Origin: Clostridia bacterium
Lineage (GTDB): Bacteria; Bacillota; Clostridia; Oscillospirales; Acutalibacteraceae
Assembly (NCBI GenBank): GCA_900768075.1
Contig: CAAGBN010000050.1
Span: forward strand, 1 to 24,916
Length of the DNA: 24,916 nucleotides
Direction: 5' to 3'
A program made the translations under genes and the position numbers. This document shows positions 7,693 to 15,597 of this stretch, piece by piece. The notes below the pieces were generated by a model. That model ran no database searches. It saw only the letters and a program-made list of their open reading frames with translations, and was not told where the DNA came from. Numbering within the stretch: the stretch's first letter is position 1; the number at the start of each line of letters is the position of its first letter.

Positions 7693-8574
7693 ATGGCAGA
7701 TCAGCAGAAACAGATAGTGCAGTGGTTTCCCGGTCATATGGCGAAAACCCGTAGACTTATAAAAGAAAGCTTGCCTTTGGTAGACGCTGTAACAGAGCTT
7801 CTTGACGCCAGAATACCTTATTCCAGCCGTAACCCTGAGCTTGATGAGCTGACTCAGAAAAAACCGAGAATAGTGCTTCTCAACAAATGTGATGTGGCTG
7901 ACGATAATATAACAAGACAGTGGATTGAATATTTCAAAAGTCAGGGACAGTACGCTTTGCCTGTAGACTGCAGAAGTGGTAAGGGTCTAAATAAGTACGG
8001 TGACCTTGTAAGAGAAGTGCTCAAGGATACTATCAAGAAAAACGAGGACAGAGGTATGCCCGGCAAGCCCTTAAGAATGATGGTAGTCGGTATACCGAAT
8101 ACTGGCAAGTCCTCATTTATCAACCGTATGGCGGGCAAAAACAGAGCTAAGGTTGCTGATAAGCCCGGTGTTACAAGAAGCAATCAGTGGTTTGCAATCG
8201 GTGGTGGTATCGAGTTGCTTGATACTCCGGGTGTGCTTTGGCCTAAGTTTGATGATCCTATGGTGGGCGACAGACTTTCATTTATCGGCTCGGTCAAAGA
8301 CGAGGTTACTGATATCGAAACAATGGCTGTAAGACTCATTGAGGTTCTTGTGGCTGGTTATGAGGATAAGCTTACAGGCAGATACAAGCTTAAGAATATA
8401 GATGATATTCACTCTGTTATGCCTTGGGAGATTCTCGAGGAAATAGGCAGAGAACGCGGTATGCTTATTCGTGGCGGTGAGGTCAACACAGAAAGAGCAT
8501 CGGTTATGCTTTTAGATGAATATCGTGGTGGCAAAATGGGCAAGATTTCATTTGAAAAACCACCGAAGTTTTAA
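7693..8574 (+). CDS. rbgA: ribosome biogenesis GTPase YlqF/RbgA
   Basis: 293 residues from the ATG at 7693, which has AGGAGG at 7681-7686; an in-frame start 21 bases earlier is too close to that site. It has the circularly permuted order of GTPase motifs diagnostic of this family: G4 NKCD (64-67), then G1 GIPNTGKS (133-140), G2 Thr (about 161) and G3 DTPG (177-180). The N-terminal IVQWFPGHMAKTRR is the family signature. RbgA promotes a late step of 50S subunit assembly. Its place downstream of rplS is conserved in Firmicutes. Confidence 0.97.
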   Translation: MADQQKQIVQWFPGHMAKTRRLIKESLPLVDAVTELLDARIPYSSRNPELDELTQKKPRIVLLNKCDVADDNITRQWIEYFKSQGQYALPVDCRSGKGLNKYGDLVREVLKDTIKKNEDRGMPGKPLRMMVVGIPNTGKSSFINRMAGKNRAKVADKPGVTRSNQWFAIGGGIELLDTPGVLWPKFDDPMVGDRLSFIGSVKDEVTDIETMAVRLIEVLVAGYEDKLTGRYKLKNIDDIHSVMPWEILEEIGRERGMLIRGGEVNTERASVMLLDEYRGGKMGKISFEKPPKF

Positions 8575-8576
8575 TA

Positions 8577-8639
8577 AATCAAATCGCGTTTTGATTACTT
8601 TTGCGCGACAGCAAAAGTAATGCCCGCCCGGCGAGGGCA
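8577..8639. repeat. triple-hairpin palindromic element
   Basis: Three hairpins directly abut or overlap. AATCAAA (8577-8583) pairs with TTTGATT (8590-8596); ATTACTTTTGC (8594-8604) makes an 11-bp perfect stem with GCAAAAGTAAT (8611-8621) around a GCGACA loop; and TGCCC (8621-8625) pairs with GGGCA (8635-8639). There is no T-run. It begins just after the rbgA stop and resembles the cloverleaf element at 5682-5758 in style but not in sequence, so it may be a second family of intergenic repeats. Confidence 0.65.
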
Positions 8640-8665
8640 ATATAAACTAACATTATAACTATGTG

Positions 8666-8702
8666 AGAACGTGGGTGAAAGCTCGCGTTCTTTTTAATTT
8701 TA
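8666..8702 (+). terminator. Rho-independent terminator of the rplS-rbgA operon
   Basis: Eleven-base-pair stem with G-T wobbles closed by a GAAA tetraloop (8666-8691), followed by TTTTTAATTTT. Confidence 0.85.
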
Positions 8703-8758
8703 AGGCGTCAAAATAAAGAGTAAAGTTTTGGCAAAAGCTTACATTTTTGTAAGAATGC

Positions 8759-8787
8759 TTGATATACACAAATGATTATGCTATGAT
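8759..8787 (+). promoter_or_regulatory. promoter of the Fn3-repeat protein gene
   Basis: TTGATA (8759-8764) and TATGAT (8782-8787) with a 17-base spacer, 50 bases before the start codon. Unlike the promoters at 15.5-21.2 kb, it has a good -35 and no CCCTACA box. Confidence 0.7.
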
Positions 8788-8837
8788 GAATTAAGACATA
8801 CAATTAATTTTGTGTATAAATAAGAGGAGATTATACT

Positions 8838-10895
8838 ATGAAGAAGAAATTCAGCTCATTGATAGCTGCAGTTGTTATGGTTGTCGTTTCGGCTTTCTGC
8901 GTAGTTGCTTTGGACGAAGTTGTGGAAAATAATACTGATACTACAGCTGTTACTCAATCCGAGGAGACAACTACTGCAACTTCGGCAGAAGAAACAACTA
9001 CTGAAGAATCAACCACAGAGGAAAATACATATTGTTCCGAGGCTGATCACAAATATAGGTATACTACTTGTGATTATGCAACATTAGAAAAAGATGGTAA
9101 ATCTGCAATGGTCTGTATAGTATGCGGTCATAGCAAAAATGAAACAACTATCTACCGTGTAGCAGAGATTTATCTCGAAGAAAAAGGCAATAGACTTGAG
9201 AACAATACAATTGAATATGACGGTAAACATCACAGCTTAAATGTAAAGATTTTAGATTCTACGGGTTATGAACTCGAAGAGTATCTTAATTATATGGTCA
9301 GCGGTACAACAGGCGCCAGCAAGACGGGTACATATAAAATTAAAGTTAATGCCTCGGCTTCCAACAATAGTCAGTACATTTTTCAAAAGACCCTTACCTA
9401 TACTATCGTTGACCCTGTTATACCTCAACCCGCTTCTTTTAATGCTACAAGCACAAAGAATGGTGTAAAGCTTACTTGGGAAAAGGTCGATGATATCAGC
9501 GGTTATGAGATTTATAAAAAAGATTCTGCTGATGCAGAATGGAAAAAGCTGACAACTCTTACTGAAACTGAATATCTTGATAAAGCTGCCGTATATAATA
9601 CAGAGTATTTCTATATAGTTAAAGCTTATAAATACGTAGGCAGTAAAACTCTTTACAGCAGTGGTGAAAATAGCGTTAATCTTAAGGCGGAATATGTGTT
9701 AACTCCTACTAATATCAAATTCGAATTTACAGCCGACGGTGTTAAAGTTAGTTGGAAAAAAGTTGAAGGCACCACAAAATATCTTGTTTATCGTTCAGAA
9801 TCAAAGAATGGTACATACAGTAAAATCGGTACAGTTAAAGCGCCAACGGTAAACTTTACCGATAAAAAGGCAACTCTCGGTAAAACCTATTACTACAAAG
9901 TCAAAGCTTACACCAACAGTAAAGCAAGTGATTTTTCAGCTGTTAAGAGTATTAAGTCTAATCTGCCAGCTCCCACAATCAATAAGAAGGTTACTGCTAC
10001 AACAAAAGATTTCACTATCACTTGGAATAAGCTTGACAGAGCCGACGGATATTTCATTTATAAAACTGATGGTAAAACCTATACCAAGATAGCTGAAATT
10101 AAAGATAAAAACACTACAAGCTACACCTATAAATCAAAGAAGCAAGTAGGAATCGCTGTAACAGCTTACTATAAAAATTCATCAGGCAAAAAGATAAAAT
10201 CAGATTATTCTAAAGCTATATATGCAAAAGCTTTGGCAAAGCCTGAGATTACTCTTGAAGCTTTCGGACGCTATAAGGAAATCAGTGTTGTATCAGGTGT
10301 AGAAACAAATTCATATCAGGTATATTACAAAGTCGGTAAAAATGGCAAGTGGAAGCTTTTAGAAAAAGGAAATCATAATTTTGGTGTCCGCAAGTCTTTG
10401 GTAGCATCTCACGAAGTTGAAATCAACAAGAATTATTACTATAGATTAAGACCGATGGATGTAAAATCCGGTTATACAATTTATGGTCCATATTCCGATG
10501 AAAAACAGCTTGTTCTCGGCTATATCTCAGGTATAACTGTCACTTTGCCAAATAAGACCCAAAGCGGTACAACCAACTTTTCTGTTACAATAAAAAATGG
10601 TGCTAAGAAAAGTATTCGTATGCATGACAAGGGTTATATTTACAATGAAAATTATTCCATAAGCGGTAAAATTCAGGCATTTATTTACGACGGGAAGACT
10701 TTTCCTGATCATCTTAATATTTCTGTAGGCAAAAAGGCAAGCACCAATTTTACTTTTATGGATTTAATATTTACTGAAGAGGGTGTAAAATATTACAGTT
10801 ATAATAAGAACAGTAATGTTGTTTTATACTTCAGATACGACGGTTTAGAGTATGCCTCTGTGTATAATTACAGTAAAGGTGAAGTTTTCAAATAA
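8838..10895 (+). CDS. secreted fibronectin type III repeat protein
   Basis: 685 residues. A signal peptide (about 1-24, MKKKFSSLIAAVVMVVVSAF...) is followed by a Thr/Glu-rich linker (29-64) and a Cys segment with CIVCGH (66-100) like the zinc-ribbon-type repeats of two other secreted proteins here. A beta-rich domain (about 105-192) precedes Fn3 modules at about 197-283, 287-374 and 376-463. A fourth, divergent module lies at about 466-561 and an immunoglobulin-like C-terminal domain at about 563-685. The W-K-x-V...YxVYR and TYYYKVKAY motifs are typical of bacterial Fn3. There is no LPXTG, SLH or dockerin signal. It is probably an extracellular binding or spacer protein; the ligand is unknown. 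AGGAG before the ATG and its own promoter and terminator make it monocistronic. Confidence 0.88.
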   Translation: MKKKFSSLIAAVVMVVVSAFCVVALDEVVENNTDTTAVTQSEETTTATSAEETTTEESTTEENTYCSEADHKYRYTTCDYATLEKDGKSAMVCIVCGHSKNETTIYRVAEIYLEEKGNRLENNTIEYDGKHHSLNVKILDSTGYELEEYLNYMVSGTTGASKTGTYKIKVNASASNNSQYIFQKTLTYTIVDPVIPQPASFNATSTKNGVKLTWEKVDDISGYEIYKKDSADAEWKKLTTLTETEYLDKAAVYNTEYFYIVKAYKYVGSKTLYSSGENSVNLKAEYVLTPTNIKFEFTADGVKVSWKKVEGTTKYLVYRSESKNGTYSKIGTVKAPTVNFTDKKATLGKTYYYKVKAYTNSKASDFSAVKSIKSNLPAPTINKKVTATTKDFTITWNKLDRADGYFIYKTDGKTYTKIAEIKDKNTTSYTYKSKKQVGIAVTAYYKNSSGKKIKSDYSKAIYAKALAKPEITLEAFGRYKEISVVSGVETNSYQVYYKVGKNGKWKLLEKGNHNFGVRKSLVASHEVEINKNYYYRLRPMDVKSGYTIYGPYSDEKQLVLGYISGITVTLPNKTQSGTTNFSVTIKNGAKKSIRMHDKGYIYNENYSISGKIQAFIYDGKTFPDHLNISVGKKASTNFTFMDLIFTEEGVKYYSYNKNSNVVLYFRYDGLEYASVYNYSKGEVFK

Positions 10896-10901
10896 AACTT
10901 T

Positions 10902-10936
10902 CAGTACCCTGCCGATTTGGCGGGGTACTGATTTCT
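10902..10936 (+). terminator. Rho-independent terminator after the Fn3 protein gene
   Basis: Twelve-base-pair stem CAGTACCCTGCC-GATTT-GGCGGGGTACTG (10902-10930) with one wobble, tail ATTTCTT. Confidence 0.75.
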
Positions 10937-10967
10937 TAGTCAATAACTTATTAGCGTACAAGATACA

Positions 10968-11000
10968 TAAATAAAACAGCTCGGCTTATGGCGGGCTGTT
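10968..11000 (-). terminator. likely terminator of sigK
   Basis: On the minus strand AACAGC (11000-10995) pairs with GCTGTT (10980-10975), the inner part continuing with mismatches, and TTTATTT follows. It lies 12 bases beyond the sigK stop. Confidence 0.6.
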
Positions 11001-11011
11001 ATTTGCTTTTA

Positions 11012-11698
11012 TTACACCAAAAATTTTTCACGAAGCTCTTCGATGACTCTTTTCTCAATGCGCGATACATATGACCGAGATATTCCGAGAGCCTTGGCAA
11101 TTTCATTCTGAGTCATCTCTTTCTGATTATAAAGTCCGTAGCGTAGAATAATTATCTGCTTGTCGCGGTCAGAATCCATAGCCTCAATATAATCGTATAG
11201 CTGACGGCTTTTATTTTTCAGGTCGATGTCATCACAAATAGTATCGTCAACACTGATAATATCAATAAGTGTCAGCGGATTTCCCTCACTGTCAGTATCT
11301 ATCGGCTCACTGACAGAAATATTAGCTGCATCTTTCTTTCGGGAACGATAATGCATCAGAATTTCATTCTCCACGCACCTTGCGGCGTAGGTGGCAAGCC
11401 TGATGCCTTTATCAACATCAAAGCTGTCTATTGCTTTGATGAGACCAATTGTACCGATAGAAATTAAATCTTCCTGCTCGTCGTAGTTGGCGTAGTACTT
11501 TTTGATGATGTGGGAGACGAGTCTGAGGTTGTGCTCGATTAGTTCGTTGCGAGCGTCAAGGTCGCCATTTTGCTTCATCTTTTGTAGCAATTCTCGTTCT
11601 CGCTGTGCCGATAATGGCTTTGGAAAAGAGGTTAGATTCTTCAGGTGTAAGGCGAAAAAGGTGAGGTTTTGCAGGATGAGTTGGATGAGGTGGTACAT
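11012..11698 (-). CDS. sigK: sporulation sigma factor sigma-K (pro-form)
   Basis: 228 residues from the ATG at 11698, set by AAGGAGTGAT at 11702-11711; an upstream in-frame extension lacks family similarity. A hydrophobic pro-sequence (MYHLIQLILQNLTFFALHLKN, about 1-21) precedes the conserved FPKPLS. Region 2 carries NLRLVSHIIKKY, DLISIGTIGLIKAIDSFD and TYAARCVENEILM. Region 4 carries RDKQIIILRYGL and the helix-turn-helix MTQNEIAKALGISRSYVSRIEKR. Sigma-K drives late mother-cell transcription during sporulation after its pro-sequence is removed by SpoIVFB; a SpoIVFB-like protease is encoded at 2485-3090. The gene is in one piece, with no skin-type element splitting it. It is divergent from the signalling operon. 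Confidence 0.93.
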   Translation of the reverse strand: MYHLIQLILQNLTFFALHLKNLTSFPKPLSAQRERELLQKMKQNGDLDARNELIEHNLRLVSHIIKKYYANYDEQEDLISIGTIGLIKAIDSFDVDKGIRLATYAARCVENEILMHYRSRKKDAANISVSEPIDTDSEGNPLTLIDIISVDDTICDDIDLKNKSRQLYDYIEAMDSDRDKQIIILRYGLYNQKEMTQNEIAKALGISRSYVSRIEKRVIEELREKFLV

Positions 11699-11784
11699 TA
11701 TATCACTCCTTGAGTTAGTAGGGGATAGTAATATATATTTTGATGTGAGGAGAAAGTTGCAGGATACCATTGAAAACAACCCTC

Positions 11785-11813
11785 TTGATAAAATATTTCC
11801 TTTAATATATAAT
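11785..11813 (+). promoter_or_regulatory. promoter of the signalling operon
   Basis: TTGATA (11785-11790), 17-base spacer, perfect TATAAT (11808-11813), 33 bases before the first gene. It lacks the CCCTACA box seen at the downstream promoters, so the operon itself does not appear to be autoregulated through that box. Confidence 0.75.
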
Positions 11814-11846
11814 AAACCTGACACTAATCAGAAAGAGGGGATAACC

Positions 11847-13505
11847 ATGCCGAATAAAAACAAAATCAAACGATTTCCTGCTGTGACATCGTGCGTGCTT
11901 TTTGTGCTTATGGGTGCACTTAAGGTTATGGCACCCTCTGACAGCTTTTATCAGACACTGGTTTTTGTTTGCAGTAATGTTGTTTATTTAGGCATCATTT
12001 TCTGTTGGGGTGTTTATGTTGAGCGAAGCATTCTTTCACCGAAAATCCGACGCCTGATGCTGAGTGTTGTAGTATTTATGATCATCTATATTCTTATAGG
12101 TTCGGCTAAAAGCAGAATTTTCCTTGACGGTAATTTTGCAGGGCGTTTTTTGTGGTACCTTTATTATGTGCCACAGATTTTTGCAACTTTTCTGTCGTTC
12201 GTTATTGCTTTCAGAGTCGGAAAAAGAGAAGATTATAAGATACCCGTAATATTCAGATGTTTTTTAGTTCTTGGTATAGTTATCGTTTTGCTTTACCTGA
12301 CAAACGATATCCATCAGCTTGCATTCAGGTTTAATATTGATTTTGTTGCCTGGGATCAGCAATATGATTGGGGAGTACTGTTTTATATTTCTACTGCGTG
12401 GATATATGCCTTTCTGATTGTAAGCGTTATTATGCTTTCTATCAAGTGCAGAGCTGTTGACAAAAAGAAAGCCTGGATACCGATTTTCTGGTTGGTTCTC
12501 GGCTCCTTCTACATTTTCAGCGACTACATTTTTGATATATGGAATGTGGCTCCATATAACCTTCCCGAATCGCATTGCTTTATTCTTATAGCGATGTTTG
12601 AAAGCTGTATCCGTATCGGCATTATGCCGTCAAACAGCGCATACGGTCAGATTGTAGCAAAATCAAGTGCTGCATTTCAGATTGCAGATGACAGCAATAA
12701 TGTAATTTATCGTTCTGATAATGCTATTAATCTCATCTCTGAGCAAATGAATGAGGCAAAAAATTCAGAAACTTATATCGATAAAAATACACTTCTTCTT
12801 TCTAATAAAATTACAGGCGGTTATGTTTATTGGACTGAAGATATGACCGAAATAAACGAAATCAGTGAAAATCTTTCCCAAATAAGTCAGAGCCTTTCGG
12901 AAGAGGGTGACATTATCCGTGCGGAAAACGATATCCGTGAGCAGAGAGCAAAGATTGCAGAGCAGACAAGACTTTATGACTCAATCTCTGATTTTGTACG
13001 CCCGAAGCTTGAAGAAATCTCAATGCTTATCGAAAACGACGGAGACTTCGACATAAATATGGCCCATATCTGTATTCTCAACTGCTATGTCAAGAGAAGA
13101 TCAAATCTTGCTTTGCTTAAAGACAGAGAGCCTTTTTTTAGCTCCGAGGAGCTGCTTCTGAGCCTTAAGGAATCGGCAGAGTACATCAGACTTCACGGAG
13201 GTAACTCGGCAGTTTTTTGTAATAAGGATGAGATAGTTTCAGCCGATGTAATAATGCTCTGTTTTGATTTGTGGCAATATGTTGTTGAAGAAGTTTTGCC
13301 TGAGCCTTGTATGGTAACGGCAGTAATAAGCTTCGATAACGATATGATGAAATTCAGAGTTTCGGCAGAAACTGAAAAACTGATAACCTGTCACGAAGCA
13401 ATTTGCGATGAAGCAGCAAGACTTGGCGGACATTTAAGCGAAATAACGGAAGACGGTATTGTTTATATCACTCTTCGCATCGGAAAGGACGGTGGAGTGT
13501 TATGA
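11847..13505 (+). CDS. 7TM-type sensor-like membrane protein of a two-component system
   Basis: 552 residues from the ATG at 11847 with GAGGGG at 11835-11840; the reading frame is open upstream but overlaps sigK on the other strand and is not coding. The N-terminal half has seven to eight spans (about 10-28, 36-58, 68-86, 102-124, 134-152, 178-200, 210-228, 243-260), like the histidine kinase N-terminal 7TM domain. A PAS-like segment (about 268-335) and a coiled coil (about 333-392) follow. The C-terminal part with EQTRLYDSISDFVRPKLEEI and CYVKRRSNLALL resembles a degenerate kinase core, with no clear phospho-His motif or N/G boxes. It overlaps the true kinase gene by four bases (ATGA). It is probably the signal-sensing partner of that kinase. 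Confidence 0.8.
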   Translation: MPNKNKIKRFPAVTSCVLFVLMGALKVMAPSDSFYQTLVFVCSNVVYLGIIFCWGVYVERSILSPKIRRLMLSVVVFMIIYILIGSAKSRIFLDGNFAGRFLWYLYYVPQIFATFLSFVIAFRVGKREDYKIPVIFRCFLVLGIVIVLLYLTNDIHQLAFRFNIDFVAWDQQYDWGVLFYISTAWIYAFLIVSVIMLSIKCRAVDKKKAWIPIFWLVLGSFYIFSDYIFDIWNVAPYNLPESHCFILIAMFESCIRIGIMPSNSAYGQIVAKSSAAFQIADDSNNVIYRSDNAINLISEQMNEAKNSETYIDKNTLLLSNKITGGYVYWTEDMTEINEISENLSQISQSLSEEGDIIRAENDIREQRAKIAEQTRLYDSISDFVRPKLEEISMLIENDGDFDINMAHICILNCYVKRRSNLALLKDREPFFSSEELLLSLKESAEYIRLHGGNSAVFCNKDEIVSADVIMLCFDLWQYVVEEVLPEPCMVTAVISFDNDMMKFRVSAETEKLITCHEAICDEAARLGGHLSEITEDGIVYITLRIGKDGGVL

Positions 13506-14812
13506 TAAACTTCTTTGATTTGCCCGAATATCTTCAGTATTCCTTGGTGTTTATTAACCTGCTTATTCTTGCCGTAAATGTTTACTGTGTTATCATAAGT
13601 GCGGTTTTTGAATCAAAAAAGCGTTACCGTTTTCTTAACGGACTTTTGCTCGTGCTCACTGCGGGATTATTTGCTTTTTCTACAGGTGCCAATTTTGAAT
13701 ACAGAAAGATTTCTGTAAAAACTGAAATCTTTGCTGAGCCCTTTGGTAACTTTACTATAGGCTTCATCATCGCACTTGTGCTTCTTCTGGCGGCTTCGCT
13801 GTTACTGCTGTATTCGGTTAACCGTTGGAAAAAAGAACGCATAAATCCCGGCTCGATCAAAGAGGGTGTTGACAGACTTCCTGCAGGACTTTGCTATCAC
13901 AATGAACAGGGTGTACCAAAGCTCATTAATTATGCTATGGATAACTTCTGTTATATGATAACAGGAACAGCCTTGCTTGATGCTAACGAATTCTGGCAAA
14001 GAATTTCCTGCGGTATTGTTGTTTACGGGAACACTGTAGAAAAAACAGGCAACAGCCCTATTATCACCACTAAAGACGGTACCACACTGAGTTTTACAAA
14101 AATCGAAAGAGAAATCGGTGGCAAAAAGATGTATGAAATCCGAGCTACTGATATTACAAAGCAGTTTGCCTTAAATATTGAGCTGCAGAAATCCAATAAT
14201 GAGCTTCTTTCTCTCAACAGACGACTTAAGGAGTACGGAGAAAATGTGTGGGATATTACCCGTGAAAGAGAAATTCTCACTGCTAAGGTTAACATTCACG
14301 ATATGCTCGGTAAGGCTTTGCTTGTAACTAAAAGATATATTGAATGTAAAGAGACCAATATAACAAAAGAAGAACTTAAAGAATTATGGCAAGGTACTCT
14401 TTATCTGTTTGACGGAGGATTTACTGAAAACCATAATGACAGTAGCCTTGTCGAGCTTTATGATGCGGCAAATCTTATGGGTATAAGCCTTAAGGTTATC
14501 GGTCATATTCCTAAGGATAACCGACTTCTTCGCTTCATTATGAGTGGTGCGAGAGAGTGCCTCACAAATGCTGTGCACCACGCAAGAGCAAGTGAACTTT
14601 GCATAACACTTTATGAACGACACGGTGTGTTCATTATCGAATACACCAACGATGGTATAAAGCCCGAAAAGGAAATTTCAGAGGGTGGCGGTCTTTCGTC
14701 GCTTCGTCAGAGTGTTGAGAAAGACGGAGGTATTATGGAAACTCAGATAACTCCGCAGTTTATTCTGAGACTAAAAATTCCTACAAAGGAGATTAACAGA
14801 TGTATAATGTAA
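13502..14812 (+). CDS. membrane sensor histidine kinase (NarX/LiaS-like, HisKA_3 type)
   Basis: 436 residues. Three membrane spans (about 12-37, 44-62, 86-108) precede a PAS-like region (about 125-220), a coiled coil (220-250) and the kinase core. The phospho-acceptor is probably H266 in VNIHDMLGKALL, fitting the HDxxG-type box of kinases that pair with NarL/LuxR regulators. The ATP-binding domain shows ARECLTNAVHHA (N-box, N356) and EGGGLSSLRQSVEKDGG (G-box, about 394-410). It sits between the 7TM protein (4-base overlap) and the response regulator (13-base overlap), so the three are co-translated. The signal is unknown. Confidence 0.88.
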   Translation: MINFFDLPEYLQYSLVFINLLILAVNVYCVIISAVFESKKRYRFLNGLLLVLTAGLFAFSTGANFEYRKISVKTEIFAEPFGNFTIGFIIALVLLLAASLLLLYSVNRWKKERINPGSIKEGVDRLPAGLCYHNEQGVPKLINYAMDNFCYMITGTALLDANEFWQRISCGIVVYGNTVEKTGNSPIITTKDGTTLSFTKIEREIGGKKMYEIRATDITKQFALNIELQKSNNELLSLNRRLKEYGENVWDITREREILTAKVNIHDMLGKALLVTKRYIECKETNITKEELKELWQGTLYLFDGGFTENHNDSSLVELYDAANLMGISLKVIGHIPKDNRLLRFIMSGARECLTNAVHHARASELCITLYERHGVFIIEYTNDGIKPEKEISEGGGLSSLRQSVEKDGGIMETQITPQFILRLKIPTKEINRCIM

Positions 14813-15429
14813 TGATTGTTGAGGACCAGGCTATGCCCCGTCAGCTTTTTGAAGCATTCATTTCAATGAGCGACAATTACAGACTTGTCCACTCAATTAA
14901 AAATGCCGATATGGCAGATATATACTGCGAAAGGTCGGGTATTGACCTGATACTTATGGATGTCTGCACTGAGCTTAACTCCAACGGGCTTGATGCCGCT
15001 GAACGAATAAAGCAAAAGTACCCTCATATCAAGATTATCATTGTTACCTCGATGCCTGAGGTTTCATATCTTGAGAGAGCGAGAAAAATCGGTGTTGATT
15101 CCTTCTGGTACAAGGAAGTGAGCGAGGAGCCTATACTTTCTCTTATGGACAGAACAATGGCAGGGGAGAGCATTTACCCTGACAGCACACCTGTTTTGGA
15201 TTTTGGTCTGATCAAGACATCTGACCTTTCCGAACGAGAAATCGCAGTTCTCCGTGAGGTTATATGCGGCGACACAAATGCAGAAATCGCTGAAAAGCTG
15301 AATATGTCACAGTATACTATAAGAGACTATGTTCAGGTGCTTATGGAAAAAACAGGCTTTCACACCCGTACAGAGCTTGCAGTTAAGGCTAGAGAGTTAG
15401 GAATAATCATTCCCGAAAATAAGAAATAA
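14800..15429 (+). CDS. NarL/LuxR-family response regulator
   Basis: 209 residues with AAAGGAG at 14785-14791. The receiver domain (1-125) has the acidic pair E8-D9, phospho-acceptor D54 in LILMDVC, T83 and K105. The C-terminal LuxR-type helix-turn-helix (about 142-200) is LSEREIAVLREVICGDTNAEIAEKLNMSQYTIRDYVQVLMEKTGFHTRTELAVKA, a canonical DNA-binding domain. The partner kinase is encoded directly upstream. Five copies of a 7-2-7 inverted repeat, the geometry bound by NarL-type dimers, lie in the promoters directly downstream, so this is the best candidate for the protein that binds them; that link is inferred. Confidence 0.93.
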   Translation: MYNVMIVEDQAMPRQLFEAFISMSDNYRLVHSIKNADMADIYCERSGIDLILMDVCTELNSNGLDAAERIKQKYPHIKIIIVTSMPEVSYLERARKIGVDSFWYKEVSEEPILSLMDRTMAGESIYPDSTPVLDFGLIKTSDLSEREIAVLREVICGDTNAEIAEKLNMSQYTIRDYVQVLMEKTGFHTRTELAVKARELGIIIPENKK

Positions 15430-15431
15430 TT

Positions 15432-15465
15432 ATAACAGAGGCTGAAAATGCCTCTGTTATTTTAT
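15432..15465 (+). terminator. Rho-independent terminator of the signalling operon
   Basis: Eleven-base-pair perfect stem ATAACAGAGGC/GCCTCTGTTAT (15432-15460) with loop TGAAAAT and tail TTTTAT. Confidence 0.85.
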
Positions 15466-15502
15466 ATGAGTATTGAAAAATATATGTGATTTTTTTGGAT
15501 TC

Positions 15503-15546
15503 CCCTACATTTGTAGGGTGACTTAGTATATTTTTGTTTATATAAT
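15503..15546 (+). promoter_or_regulatory. 7-2-7 box promoter 1 (Cys-rich secreted protein)
   Basis: CCCTACA-TT-TGTAGGG (15503-15518) followed after exactly 22 bases by TATAAT (15541-15546). The position of a -35 reads GTGACT, a weak match, so activation by the box-binding protein is expected. Confidence 0.88.
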
Positions 15547-15597
15547 TACAGTATGAATTGCTATTCATATTAAAAAATCGAAAAGGAGAAGATTAAA

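Noticed and set aside
11718..11723. GTAGGG half-site between sigK and the signalling operon
   Set aside because: Only one half of the inverted repeat is present and the spacing to a -10 does not match the five true boxes; probably chance.
11502..11846. Upstream extension of the 7TM protein's reading frame
   Set aside because: It overlaps sigK on the opposite strand and the promoter at 11785-11813; the Cys/Arg-rich composition is that of an antisense shadow of a gene.
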